From positions 1 through 58,549 of the forward strand of contig JAUSEE010000031.1 in assembly GCA_030650095.1 (NCBI GenBank): 58,549 nucleotides of DNA, in the 5' to 3' direction. A program made the position numbers and the translations under genes. The stretch's first letter is position 1. The number at the start of each line of letters is the position of its first letter. Below the pieces are notes generated by a model. It ran no database searches. It saw only the letters and a list, made by a program, of their open reading frames with translations, and was not told the DNA's origin. Shown here in pieces: positions 37,200-47,481 of this stretch. This DNA comes from Candidatus Buchananbacteria bacterium. Its GTDB lineage: Bacteria > Patescibacteriota > Patescibacteriia > 2-01-FULL-39-33.

Positions 37200-38126
37200 T
37201 TACCTGATAATCGCAGCCCCCGGCTTTTGCAAGTCTAATAAATTAGTAACCTCCTGTTCAAAGCATTGTCGTCCGCTTTGATGATAATACCAATTCTCTC
37301 CGGTCACAAAGTTATTATTATCCGAAGTGTCAGCCGTCAGTTCAAAATCAGCGCATAATTCATATTTGGTTTCGCTGATCACCCGGTATTCATAGAGCTG
37401 TTTGGTTGTGGGATCAATCATATTAGAAAATTTAGGAGCTGATAAATCGCCGGGCAGAGATTTGGTGGAAACATAATCAGAAGCGATCATGTTTTTGATA
37501 TTGTCCAATTTATAAACCCTGTCCTGATCGCGTTTTTGTTTTCTGGTATTTTGAGGTGAATCAATCAAGAAAAATCCGCCCACCACCGAGGCGATGACAG
37601 CCACAACCACTACATAAAAAAATATCTTGGAAACCGAGCTTCTGGAGCCATAATCAGTGCGCTTGAGATCATACCAATAATAGCCGAAGATGCCGCTGGC
37701 AATTAACAATACGACTAAAATCTTTAAAATAGACGCCCAGGTATAACTGCCATCTAAAAATTGGAAAATTAATTGAATCAAACGGCCGATAATATTTAAG
37801 GCGGCAGCTAAAAGAACCAAATAAGTCAGCCAGCGATAAACGCCGCTTTGGTGGTTTAAAACATTATTCTTGTAATGCTTGTGCAAAAAGCCGATTACCA
37901 AGAGAAATATTGGTGCTACAATCAAAGCCGAAGCAATACCAAACTTCAAGCCTGACTGGGAAAAGGAATTATAGAGATAAAGTTCTTTCGGACTAAGAAA
38001 TTTATCGATGATCTGAAAAAGAATTATGCCGATAGAAATCGACATCCAGCTTAAAGTAATCAAGCTGAAAAGGTTGAGGAAAGCGTCCAGCGCCCCCTTG
38101 CCTTTATAATGATCTTGTTCTTCCAT
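37200..38126 (-). CDS. DUF5671-like membrane protein
   Basis: 308 aa; multiple TM helices. Confidence 0.65.
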   Translation of the reverse strand: MEEQDHYKGKGALDAFLNLFSLITLSWMSISIGIILFQIIDKFLSPKELYLYNSFSQSGLKFGIASALIVAPIFLLVIGFLHKHYKNNVLNHQSGVYRWLTYLVLLAAALNIIGRLIQLIFQFLDGSYTWASILKILVVLLIASGIFGYYWYDLKRTDYGSRSSVSKIFFYVVVVAVIASVVGGFFLIDSPQNTRKQKRDQDRVYKLDNIKNMIASDYVSTKSLPGDLSAPKFSNMIDPTTKQLYEYRVISETKYELCADFELTADTSDNNNFVTGENWYYHQSGRQCFEQEVTNLLDLQKPGAAIIR

Positions 38127-38150
38127 ACATTTAGGTGGTTAAATAATTAT

Positions 38151-38798
38151 TTATTTAATAGAATTATATATTTTTTCAAAAATTACAAATAAATCATCAT
38201 AACCGCCTCCTGACAGCTGACAAGATTTTTGAAACTCATCGTTTTCACCACTGCCAATAAATATTAATGCGATTGGATTTAGATCATTTAAAGGTGTGCC
38301 GAGCCAAAGCTTAACAGTTTTACTTTTATTTTCAGAAATAATTTGACGCTGACTAGTTTGAAAGTTCCAAGCCTCATATCCAATTTCTAAAATTGGACAT
38401 TTTAATTCCATTTTTACATCTTTGCCATCAAAAAATAATATGTACCCGCCATTAACAGCTGTTGTCCAATGATTAGGATATAAAAAACTATAACCATAAT
38501 GTTTATATTCCAACCAATTATCTGTTGAATCACCACTTTCCGGTAATTGATTGTTATTTTCATCTATTTTTGATAATAATTCTTCTTGAGTGCTCTTCAA
38601 CTGAGTTTGCAAATCAGTAATTTGATTCTGCAGTGACTTATAACTTTCACTATTGCTATCAATGATTGTTTTTTGCCAAAAATAAACGCCTCCACCAACC
38701 AAGACCGCGGTAACAACTACACTAATAATAACTGCCAGCCAAATATTAATTGATCCTTTTCCAATTACATTAAATTGCTGTGGATCTTGTTCTTCCAT
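38151..38798 (-). CDS. Membrane-anchored hypothetical protein (paralog B)
   Basis: 215 aa; N-terminus nearly identical to 38819-39658. Confidence 0.75.
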   Translation of the reverse strand: MEEQDPQQFNVIGKGSINIWLAVIISVVVTAVLVGGGVYFWQKTIIDSNSESYKSLQNQITDLQTQLKSTQEELLSKIDENNNQLPESGDSTDNWLEYKHYGYSFLYPNHWTTAVNGGYILFFDGKDVKMELKCPILEIGYEAWNFQTSQRQIISENKSKTVKLWLGTPLNDLNPIALIFIGSGENDEFQKSCQLSGGGYDDLFVIFEKIYNSIK

Positions 38799-38818
38799 AA
38801 ATTTAGGTGGTTAAATAA

Positions 38819-39658
38819 TTATTGAATGAATTTAAAACTGTCGGCCATTTCATCATCAAAAGTGGTATAAGCATCGGTATTGTTGTTTTCATCATAAGTC
38901 ATGAAAAGAAAAGATTGGCCCAGATCCCAAATAGCTGCCCTTTTTAAGGTGGGCGAATATCTAATCACGAAACGAAAATTTATATGGCAATTGCTTTTCT
39001 CTAAATCCAAACCATCGCCATTAACTCGAACATCATAAGTATCATAACTGCCTATCTTACTTTTACTGCCAATAGAACAACCGCTGCCGTAGCGGCTTTT
39101 GATTAAAGAGGACAACTCTAAATCATTATTGACTGTTCTAACCATAATACCCCATTGTATGCCTTTGGTTTTATCAATATCGCTTAAATTACCTGCGCTT
39201 CTGGTTAAAATGTCGTTATAATCATAACTTGTCTTATAGGTAACATAAACGACATTTTCCGATTCAATGATTGTAATTTTTTCCGATGGAGTATTAACAT
39301 TTGATATTGTTTTTGGAATTTTAAGTGAAAAGCCTAAATCATTATTGGTATATAAATCCCAAGTTTGATCTATGCCAGTTATGGTTGAGTTACCACCTAT
39401 TGATTGATCACTATTATCCTGGTCTGTTTTTTCAGACAGTTCTTTTTGAGATTCAAGTAACAGTATTTGTAACCCATTTATTTTATTCTGCAGAAATCTA
39501 TAACTTACATTATTCCTATCAATGATTGTTTTTTGCCAAAAATAAACACCTCCGCCAAATAAGACCGCGGTAATAACTACACTAATAATAACTGCCAGCC
39601 AAATATTAATTGATCCTTTTCCAATTGGATTAAATTGCTGTTGATTTTGTTCTTCCAT
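38819..39658 (-). CDS. Membrane-anchored hypothetical protein (paralog A)
   Basis: 279 aa. Confidence 0.75.
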   Translation of the reverse strand: MEEQNQQQFNPIGKGSINIWLAVIISVVITAVLFGGGVYFWQKTIIDRNNVSYRFLQNKINGLQILLLESQKELSEKTDQDNSDQSIGGNSTITGIDQTWDLYTNNDLGFSLKIPKTISNVNTPSEKITIIESENVVYVTYKTSYDYNDILTRSAGNLSDIDKTKGIQWGIMVRTVNNDLELSSLIKSRYGSGCSIGSKSKIGSYDTYDVRVNGDGLDLEKSNCHINFRFVIRYSPTLKRAAIWDLGQSFLFMTYDENNNTDAYTTFDDEMADSFKFIQ

Positions 39659-39668
39659 TATTTTATGA

Positions 39669-39986
39669 TTATTTTTTATCTTTATATTTTTTGAAGGGCA
39701 ACTTTTGTTGCCGGCCCAGAAGTTCTTTGGCCTTTTTTGTCCCCTCTTTAGTCAAAACAACCTCTTTGATAAACCATTTTTTGGCCGTTTTAATGCCCAC
39801 GCCCCTGATCAAGCCTCTTTTTATAAGCTTATCAACGCTTTTGGTAATGATATTAAGCTTATCTTCCTCGCTGGGGCTGATTTTTTGGCCAACATAAAAC
39901 CTCTTCAAAACAGCTTTGTTAACTGTATTCTTTTCACCCTCCAACCCTTTTTTCAGGATATATTTTTGCAAGCCAGAGAGCACCAT
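39669..39986 (-). CDS. Small winged-helix-like protein
   Basis: 105 aa; VDKLIKRGLIRGVGIKTAKKWFIKEVVLTKEGTKKAKELL. Confidence 0.6.
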   Translation of the reverse strand: MVLSGLQKYILKKGLEGEKNTVNKAVLKRFYVGQKISPSEEDKLNIITKSVDKLIKRGLIRGVGIKTAKKWFIKEVVLTKEGTKKAKELLGRQQKLPFKKYKDKK

Positions 39987-40092
39987 AAAACTATAATTTA
40001 TGGTTATATTATACTAAAATAGTCATTTTAATACAAACTTGGCCACACTAAAACCGCTACCGATTAAATCGGGAGCGGTTTTAAATAGGTGA

Positions 40093-41874
40093 TTAATCTT
40101 CTTTAACTATTTTAATATGCAATTCTTCCAATTGTTTAGGCTCCACTTCGCTGGGGGCGTTTAACATAGCATCTCGGCCTTGGCCGTCTTTGGGGAAAGC
40201 ATAAATATCCCTAATGGACTCCCAATCATTTAAAACCATTAAAAGCCGATCAATACCAGGGGCATTGCCGCCATGGGGTGGAGCGCCATACTCAAAGGCT
40301 CTAATCATATGGCCGAATTTATCATCAACCTGCTTTTTGCTATAGCCGGCAAGTTCAAAGGCTTTATACATAATCTCTGGGTTGTGATTTCTAATCGCTC
40401 CAGAAGTCAGTTCGTAACCGTTTAAAACAAAATCATACTGATAGGCCAAAATATCCAATGGATTTTTGTTTTCCAGAGCTTCCAAGCCGCCTTGGGGCAT
40501 AGAAAAAGGGTTGTGGGCAAAATCCAGCTTACCATCCTCTTCATGATACATTGGAAAATCGGTAATCCAGGCCCAAGCAGCCTGATTATTGTCTTTCAAA
40601 CCCAGCATCTGGCCGCATTTGTCTCTAACCGCTCCCAAAGATTGAGAAGCCACCAGCCATTTATCAGCCGTAAAGAAAACTATATCGCCCGCTTGGGCTT
40701 CAACCGCTTTAATGATTTCAGCTGATTTTTCCTGGCTTAAGAATTTTAAAATGGGAGATTTCGGCCCTTCTTCCGCCATAATGATATAAGCCAAGCCTTT
40801 AGCTTTGTATGTTTTGGCAATTTCGGTTAACTCATCTATTTCTTTTCTAGAAAATTTAGCTCCGTCTTCAACTTTCAGCGCCTTAACCGCTCCGCCGCTT
40901 TTTATGGCCTCATCAAAAATACTAAAACCGCTATCGGTTGCCAAATCGGTTATATCCTTTAATTCCAAAGCAAACCTCAAATCCGGCTTGTCTGAGCCGT
41001 ATCTGTTTATAGAATCAATCCAGGGCAATTGGATAAAGCGGCCATTTTTGCCAAGATTAACAATTTTTTTATGGCTGAATTTTTCTGTTAATTCTATCAT
41101 TAAAGGTTCCATAATCTGGAAAATATCATCCTGCTCCACAAAACTCATTTCCATATCTAGTTGATAAAACTCGCCGAAATGCCTGTCGTTTCTGGGGTCT
41201 TCATCTCTAAAACAAGGGGCGATTTGAAAATACCTGTCCACGCCCGCCACCATCAAAAGTTGTTTGAACTGTTGTGGCGCCTGGGGCAGAGCATAAAACT
41301 TGCCTGGATAAAGCCTGGAGGGCACCAGCCAATCGCGAGCTCCTTCCGGAGAAGAGTTGGCTAAAATAGGAGTTTGGACTTCTCGAAAATCATGCTTATG
41401 AAAATAGGCTCTAATGTGGGTGATGAGATCATCTCTGACTTTTAACATTTCCTGCAATTTCGGACGACGCAAATCTATAAAACGATATTTAAGCCGTATA
41501 TTTTCTCCGGCCTCAAAGCCTTTTTCGGCGTTTACTTCAAAAGGCGGAGTTTTTGATTTGTTCAAAACATTAATGCCGGTAGCTTCGATTTCAATCTCGC
41601 CGGTAGAGATTTTTTTATTGATCATTTTTTCCGGCCGAACAGCTACTTTACCAGTCACTTGTATAACCCATTCGCTTCTAACTTCGTCGGCTAGCTTGGT
41701 AACTTTTTTTTCTGTTTCCGGATCAAAAGTGATTTGAGTTAAGCCGTAACGATCGCGTAAATCAATAAAAATAATTCCGCCATGATCGCGCCGGCTATTA
41801 ACCCAGCCCGACAAAGTGACTTCTTGGCCTTCATTTTTTTTAGTTAATTCGCCGCAGGTGTGTGTTCTAAGCAT
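40093..41874 (-). CDS. aspS: Aspartyl-tRNA(Asn) synthetase
   Basis: 593 aa; bacterial AspS with GAD insert, FRDEDPRNDRH, GIDRLLMVL. Confidence 0.97.
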   Translation of the reverse strand: MLRTHTCGELTKKNEGQEVTLSGWVNSRRDHGGIIFIDLRDRYGLTQITFDPETEKKVTKLADEVRSEWVIQVTGKVAVRPEKMINKKISTGEIEIEATGINVLNKSKTPPFEVNAEKGFEAGENIRLKYRFIDLRRPKLQEMLKVRDDLITHIRAYFHKHDFREVQTPILANSSPEGARDWLVPSRLYPGKFYALPQAPQQFKQLLMVAGVDRYFQIAPCFRDEDPRNDRHFGEFYQLDMEMSFVEQDDIFQIMEPLMIELTEKFSHKKIVNLGKNGRFIQLPWIDSINRYGSDKPDLRFALELKDITDLATDSGFSIFDEAIKSGGAVKALKVEDGAKFSRKEIDELTEIAKTYKAKGLAYIIMAEEGPKSPILKFLSQEKSAEIIKAVEAQAGDIVFFTADKWLVASQSLGAVRDKCGQMLGLKDNNQAAWAWITDFPMYHEEDGKLDFAHNPFSMPQGGLEALENKNPLDILAYQYDFVLNGYELTSGAIRNHNPEIMYKAFELAGYSKKQVDDKFGHMIRAFEYGAPPHGGNAPGIDRLLMVLNDWESIRDIYAFPKDGQGRDAMLNAPSEVEPKQLEELHIKIVKED

Positions 41875-41892
41875 ATTATTATTATTTTAAAT

Positions 41893-42110
41893 AAAAAAGC
41901 CGAAACAGCTTTCCAAGAGCCTTAAACAGGCGGTGCCATCTCGGTATTTACTTAATTATGGCAATAACGGGCCTACCCGGCGAGTTCTACTGGCTCGGCT
42001 AAAAACCTGAATTAGATTTTTAACTTAACTTTCTTCCCGCGCCTTCTTTAGTGTTGGCTAAAGTAAAAACGGCTTTAAATAACTTGTCTCTGGGTTAATT
42101 TTAAGAAATA
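41893..42110 (-). promoter_or_regulatory. T-box-like leader upstream of aspS
   Basis: Minus-strand CGCCGGGTAGGCCCGTTATTGCC...CCGAGATGGCACCGCC followed by terminator AAAGCTG-TTT-CGGCTTTTTT; specifier codon not resolved. Confidence 0.5.
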
Positions 42111-42176
42111 ATCGACAATTAGTCAAGATTGACAAAAACAACTAATCGTATTTAAGTAAAAAATAATAACTTATAT

Positions 42177-42743
42177 CTAATCAAATAACTTGGACAACAT
42201 AACATAGCTTTTTACCTGCCGATCCGCTATTTCCGTAACAATCTTATTAAATTCCGCTATGAGCCCTTTTTGTTTGTTGGATTTTATTTCCGGCTTATAA
42301 CCCAAATGATCCAGAAGTTCAAAGATATTTTTATTTAAACACAGCAAATCATCCTGCTTGGACTTACCATCATCCAATAAGCTTAGGAACCTGGTTATTA
42401 TTTCAAAAACAACATCATCTTCAAAATCATATTTAATCAGTAAATTGACTACCTCTAAAAAATACAAAGCAATGATAGTCTTGGAAGTGCTGCTATTTAT
42501 ATTTTTATATTTCACTTCCAGCTGGGCGCCAGCTAATCTATTAAACGAAGCTCCTTTGGCAACCATGATCTTAACAACCGAGAAAAACTCCAAATGGGAA
42601 TTAAGTTTGGAAGTTATCTTCTTAGCCCCTCTTAAAATGGCCGAGATTTTGCCATGCCCAAGAGTATAAATAACAAATTTTGCATCGTAATCTTTGTGAT
42701 TATCTTTGTTTAAAATTACGCCATGAGTGAGATAGGTGGACAT
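42177..42743 (-). CDS. recO: DNA repair protein RecO
   Basis: 188 aa; RecO N-terminal OB fold (GVILNKDNHKDYDAKFVIYTLGHGKISAILRGAKK). Confidence 0.85.
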   Translation of the reverse strand: MSTYLTHGVILNKDNHKDYDAKFVIYTLGHGKISAILRGAKKITSKLNSHLEFFSVVKIMVAKGASFNRLAGAQLEVKYKNINSSTSKTIIALYFLEVVNLLIKYDFEDDVVFEIITRFLSLLDDGKSKQDDLLCLNKNIFELLDHLGYKPEIKSNKQKGLIAEFNKIVTEIADRQVKSYVMLSKLFD

Positions 42744-43136
42744 TTATTTGCTGAAAGAATCAAAATAACCTTGCAGAATAAGCATAGCCGAAACATCATC
42801 ATCTTTGGATTTTCTTTTAGCTATTAACTTTTGCGCCTCCTGGGTGGAAAATCTTTCATCTTGCCCGATTATCTCCAAGCCGGTTTCAGTCCTAAGCTTA
42901 AAAATAAAATCTTCTATTTTTTTAATCTGCTCTGATTCAATGACCATAGGATTAACCGGCACGCCCACGATTATTTTTTCGATTCTTTCCTTTTCGCAAA
43001 CGCTTTTTATCTGATGAATGGCATTATTCCAGCCCAGGTTTTTGATAACGCCATAGGGCGTGGCTACGCCGCTTTCTATATCGCCGATAGCTAAGCCTAT
43101 CTTGGAATCGCCATAATCTATGCCTAATAATTTCAT
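42744..43136 (-). CDS. ruvX: Holliday junction resolvase-like / RuvX (YqgF)
   Basis: 130 aa; LGIDYGDSKIGLAIGD, VGVPV, DERFST. Confidence 0.93.
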   Translation of the reverse strand: MKLLGIDYGDSKIGLAIGDIESGVATPYGVIKNLGWNNAIHQIKSVCEKERIEKIIVGVPVNPMVIESEQIKKIEDFIFKLRTETGLEIIGQDERFSTQEAQKLIAKRKSKDDDVSAMLILQGYFDSFSK

Positions 43137-43137
43137 A

Positions 43138-43905
43138 TTATTTAGTAATTATTTCGTATCCTTTATCAGTTACTACTATGGTATGCTCAAAATGAGCCGA
43201 GATGCTCTTGTCATGGGTTACTATGGTCCAGCCATCTTCCAGACTGTCAACCTCCCAACCACCGACATTAACCATAGGCTCAATAGCCAAAACCATGCCT
43301 TCTTTTAACTCTATATCGGGAACGCTGCGGTCAAAAAAATTAGGAATCTGGGGGTCTTCATGAGCACTGTAGCCAACACCATGTCCCACCAGTTGACGCA
43401 CTACTGAAAAACCATTTTTTTCCACATGCTCTTCAATGGCTTTGGATATATCAGAAATATGACGACCGGGTTTGATTTGCTTTATACCTTTCATCAATGA
43501 TTCATAAGTCACCGAAACCAATTTGCTTAAGCCCTCTTTGGCTCGCCCGACAATTATGGTCCTGGCCATATCGGTAAATAAGCCTTGATACTCCAAACCG
43601 CAATCAATGCCCACAATATCGCCCTCTTTGATAATTCTGTTGGGCACCGGCAGGCCGTGAACAACCTCCTCATTTATAGAAACGCATAAGGCTGAAGGAT
43701 AAACGCTATCGGCCCAAGCCGCCTTGTAACCCTTGAAGCTGGGCCGTCCACCTTTTTGCTTGATGAGGTTTTCCGCCAATTGGGTGAGTTTTTCGGTAGA
43801 AGCTCCTGGTTTAACTTCTTTGGCCACTTCACTTAAAACCCACGACAAAACATGCCCGCCCAAGCGGAGTTTTTCTATATCTGATTTAGTTTTTAATCTG
43901 ATCAT
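43138..43905 (-). CDS. map: Type I methionine aminopeptidase
   Basis: 255 aa; GHGVGYSAHEDPQIPNF, EGMVLAIEPM. Confidence 0.97.
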   Translation of the reverse strand: MIRLKTKSDIEKLRLGGHVLSWVLSEVAKEVKPGASTEKLTQLAENLIKQKGGRPSFKGYKAAWADSVYPSALCVSINEEVVHGLPVPNRIIKEGDIVGIDCGLEYQGLFTDMARTIIVGRAKEGLSKLVSVTYESLMKGIKQIKPGRHISDISKAIEEHVEKNGFSVVRQLVGHGVGYSAHEDPQIPNFFDRSVPDIELKEGMVLAIEPMVNVGGWEVDSLEDGWTIVTHDKSISAHFEHTIVVTDKGYEIITK

Positions 43906-43946
43906 GGAATTATTATATAGAAATAAACGATGACTGACTATTTTTA

Positions 43947-44621
43947 CTACAAATTAATTTTGCTTCTTAAATCATCTACCAAATATTTAATCGTATCCTG
44001 GAAGACTTTCTCAATATGCTGATCGCCGTTAACTTTAATCAATTTATTCTGCTCTTGATAGTAATTTAAAATAGGATCATTATTCTTATGGTAAATTTCC
44101 AGGCGATCTTTTATTTTCTCCGGCGTATCGTCATCCCTAACATAAAGCGCTTCACTGCAAACATCACAAATGCCATCCACTTTAGTGGGCGAATACTTGA
44201 TATGCCAACTATGTCCGTTTTTGCAAGTCCGACGGCCTGATATCCTTTCAATGATAACCTCATCTTTAATTTCAATTAAAAAAACATAATCAATATTAGA
44301 AATACCATCTAAAAATTTAACTTGTTCCTCGGTTCGAGGAAAGCCGTCTAAAATATAGCCAACTTGGCAATCGTCTTTTTTAATTCTTTCTGATACCATT
44401 TGATTAACCAGTTCATCAGACACCAACCGGCCGTTATCAATTAAATCAGCAATCTGTTTAGCTAAATGATTATCTGAGTCCGCTTTTATCTCCCTTAGTA
44501 AATGACCGGTGGAAATATGAGGAATAGTAAAAGTATCGGCTAATAACTTAGCTTGCGTGCCCTTGCCTGAGGCCGGCGGACCAAATAGAATGATTTCAAA
44601 CGGCTTGTTGTTTTTGCTCAT
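43947..44621 (-). CDS. adk: Adenylate kinase (zinc lid)
   Basis: 224 aa; LFGPPASGKGTQAKLL, DGFPRT; lid C..H....C..C. Confidence 0.97.
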   Translation of the reverse strand: MSKNNKPFEIILFGPPASGKGTQAKLLADTFTIPHISTGHLLREIKADSDNHLAKQIADLIDNGRLVSDELVNQMVSERIKKDDCQVGYILDGFPRTEEQVKFLDGISNIDYVFLIEIKDEVIIERISGRRTCKNGHSWHIKYSPTKVDGICDVCSEALYVRDDDTPEKIKDRLEIYHKNNDPILNYYQEQNKLIKVNGDQHIEKVFQDTIKYLVDDLRSKINL

Positions 44622-44729
44622 AAAGACATTTTACATAATTAATTACTAATCTATTTTAACTTATTTTGAAGAATAAAAAAAGGTAAAAACGTGGGAGTAC
44701 CGCGTTTTTACCATATAAACAAATAAACT

Positions 44730-46004
44730 TTATATTTCTTCGTAATCCCTCATTGACAATTGGGCATTAATCTGGTTAAACATTTCAATGACAACCGAAA
44801 CTACGATAAGTAAACTGGTACCTCCAACCACTAACGATTGAGTATTGGTAATTTGAGCCGTAACTAGGGGTAAAATAGCAATAATGCCCAAAAACAAAGC
44901 ACCAGTAAAGACTATTCTGGTAACTATTTTCTGCAAATAAGCGGCCGTATTTTTACCCGGTCTTATGCCTGGGACAAAGCCACCTTGCTTTTGCAAGTTT
45001 TCAGCAATCTGATCCGGATGGAAAATAACCGCAGTATAAAAATAAGTGAAAGCCACCACCATGACAAAATATATAATGCCATAAAAAAGTTGATTTTGGA
45101 AAAGTTGAACCACCCATTGGGAAGCCGCAGCGATCCAATCGGTTTTAACTCTCAAAAAAAGCTGGGCGATTATTGGCGGAAACATCACCATGGCAATGGC
45201 AAAGATAATCGGAATAACACCCGCCTGGTTAACCCGAAGTGGCAAATGGGTATCTACGCCGCCATAAACTTTATTGCCCCTTATTCTCCTGGCATAAGAC
45301 ACCGGAATATTCCTTTGACCTTCAGTAATAATAACTACGCCGATTATGGTAACAAGAGCAATGGCAGCGAATATAACCATGTTAATTATTTGCGCCTGAT
45401 CATAAGTATAAAGAGTGCTGCCCACGCTAGTTGGCAAAGCTGATATAATGCCGGCAAAAATAAGCAGCGAAATGCCGTTGCCGATATGCTTTTCCGAAAT
45501 CAATTCTCCTATCCACATCAAAAATATAGTACCGGCTGTGATGGTTAACATCGCCACAAAAATATCCCAGGAAGTGAAATTAGGCAGAACATTAACGGCT
45601 GATTGCCTAAGCAGGGTAATGGTGGCAAAAGATTGGAAGAAAGCCAAAGGAATTGTTAGCCATCTGGTCCATTTATTTATTTTATTACGGCCATACTCGC
45701 CTTCCTTGGAAATTTCTTCCAATTTAGGCACCACCATAGTCAGGAGTTGGAAAATAATGGAAGCGGTGATATAAGGCGCAATGCCCAACATGACAATAGA
45801 AAAATTTTCCATGCTGCCGCCGGAAAAAACATTAATTAATCCTAAAAACTGATTGCTCTGGAAAAGATTCTTAAGAGCCACGGTATCAACACCCGGTATT
45901 GGAATATGAGCAGCTATCCTAAAAATTATAAGCATAGCCAAAACGAACAAAATGCTTTTCCTTAAATCTTTAATCTTCCAAATTTGGATGATTTTATTCC
46001 ACAT
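44730..46004 (-). CDS. secY: Preprotein translocase SecY
   Basis: 424 aa; 10-TM SecY motifs. Confidence 0.97.
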   Translation of the reverse strand: MWNKIIQIWKIKDLRKSILFVLAMLIIFRIAAHIPIPGVDTVALKNLFQSNQFLGLINVFSGGSMENFSIVMLGIAPYITASIIFQLLTMVVPKLEEISKEGEYGRNKINKWTRWLTIPLAFFQSFATITLLRQSAVNVLPNFTSWDIFVAMLTITAGTIFLMWIGELISEKHIGNGISLLIFAGIISALPTSVGSTLYTYDQAQIINMVIFAAIALVTIIGVVIITEGQRNIPVSYARRIRGNKVYGGVDTHLPLRVNQAGVIPIIFAIAMVMFPPIIAQLFLRVKTDWIAAASQWVVQLFQNQLFYGIIYFVMVVAFTYFYTAVIFHPDQIAENLQKQGGFVPGIRPGKNTAAYLQKIVTRIVFTGALFLGIIAILPLVTAQITNTQSLVVGGTSLLIVVSVVIEMFNQINAQLSMRDYEEI

Positions 46005-46068
46005 ATTTTATGGGTTAATTTTCTGGAGTAAAATTTCTAACCAGAAAAAATATATTTATTTGTAAAAT

Positions 46069-46515
46069 TTATTTAACGATAATTTCTGCCTGACCGCCGG
46101 CTTTTTCAATAGCCGCTTTAGCTGAAGCAGAGAAAGCATTAGCTGAGACGCTTATTTTTTTGGACAATTTTCCAGAACCCAAGACCTTAACTCCGTTTTT
46201 AGCGGAAGTGATCAGGCCTGTTTTAATCAGTTCTTTGGCTGTAACTTTATCACCCTCTTTAAAAATTTTATCCAAATCAGACAAATTAACAACAGCCAAC
46301 TTGGCTTTTAAACTCTTAAAGCCGCGTGATTTGGGAACTCTTTGCATAGTTTGTTTGAAACCCAAAGCTTTCAAACCGGATCGTCCTCCGCTTCTGGCTT
46401 TTTGTCCTTTCATGCCTTTGCCTGAATAAGAACCGCGTTTGCCGCCTCGGCCGACACGCTTTCTTCTTTTAGTGGAGCCTTGGGCCGGTTTTAAATTTGA
46501 TAAAGTTAAATTCAT
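46069..46515 (-). CDS. rplO: Ribosomal protein L15
   Basis: 148 aa. Confidence 0.97.
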   Translation of the reverse strand: MNLTLSNLKPAQGSTKRRKRVGRGGKRGSYSGKGMKGQKARSGGRSGLKALGFKQTMQRVPKSRGFKSLKAKLAVVNLSDLDKIFKEGDKVTAKELIKTGLITSAKNGVKVLGSGKLSKKISVSANAFSASAKAAIEKAGGQAEIIVK

Positions 46516-46535
46516 AATATTTTAGTATATAGATA

Positions 46536-47087
46536 TTATTTTTTATCCTCTTGGATTATTTCTTCATCTTTAGGCTTGGCTGGAACATTCTCTGTTTTCA
46601 CTTTACGATTAACTTTTTTTAGAGAACTAAGGGCTTTAATGGTAGCGTCCACATTATTAACCTTGCTATTGGTGCCCATGATTTTAGAAACAACATTTTT
46701 AACACCGGCCAGTTCCAAAACTATTCGGACAGCGCCGCCGGAAATAATACCGGTACCTTCGGGAGCTGGTTTCAAGAACACTTTAGCAGCGCCAACTTTG
46801 ACATAAATCTCATGAGCGATAGTGCCGCTGGAAACATCCACTTTAATCAAGTTCTTTTCCGCTTTCGCCACTGCTTTGCTGACAGCCAAGGAAACATCTT
46901 TGCCTTTGGCCAAACCAACGCCAACCCGGCCCTTTTTATCGCCAATCACAACGCAGGCCCTAAAGCGCATTCTTTTTCCGCCGGCCATAACCCTGGTAAC
47001 ACGAGCCAAATCAACAATCTGCTGTTCGAATTCAGGCTGTTCTTTTTTGGGTCTCATTTTTCTCTTGTGGTTATCTTTTTCTGCCAT
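46536..47087 (-). CDS. rpsE: Ribosomal protein S5
   Basis: 183 aa, with C-terminal charged extension. Confidence 0.97.
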   Translation of the reverse strand: MAEKDNHKRKMRPKKEQPEFEQQIVDLARVTRVMAGGKRMRFRACVVIGDKKGRVGVGLAKGKDVSLAVSKAVAKAEKNLIKVDVSSGTIAHEIYVKVGAAKVFLKPAPEGTGIISGGAVRIVLELAGVKNVVSKIMGTNSKVNNVDATIKALSSLKKVNRKVKTENVPAKPKDEEIIQEDKK

Positions 47088-47101
47088 ATTATCTTTAAAA
47101 A

Positions 47102-47476
47102 TTAAATTTTTAGTCCGGCTGCTCTAGCGCCTTCAGCTATAGCCTTAACTCGGCCATGATACTTAAACATGCCCCTGTCAAAAACTGCTTTTTCTATTTT
47201 TTTAGCCAAGGCTTTTTGGGCGATTAATTTGCCGACGACAGCCGCTTTTTCAGTTTTTGTTTTTCCTTCTTTAACATCTGCATCACTAGCGCTAACTAGG
47301 GTTTTACCGCTTTGATCATCAATAAGCTGGGCATAAATATGATTTAAGCTTCGATAAACCGAAAGCCTGGGACAATCAGGAGTTCCAAAAACTTTGGCTC
47401 TAACTCTTTTGTGCCTTCTGGCTCTAGCTTCATTTTTTATTTTCTGTGACTTTTTCATATTATACTTAAACTTCAA
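47102..47476 (-). CDS. rplR: Ribosomal protein L18
   Basis: 124 aa. Confidence 0.97.
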   Translation of the reverse strand: MKFKYNMKKSQKIKNEARARRHKRVRAKVFGTPDCPRLSVYRSLNHIYAQLIDDQSGKTLVSASDADVKEGKTKTEKAAVVGKLIAQKALAKKIEKAVFDRGMFKYHGRVKAIAEGARAAGLKI

Positions 47477-47481
47477 TTAAT

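Noticed and set aside
46822-47127. Plus-strand ORFs antisense to ribosomal protein genes (many throughout 40-57 kb)
   Set aside because: They overlap highly conserved minus-strand genes and have no recognisable motifs; treated as shadow ORFs.
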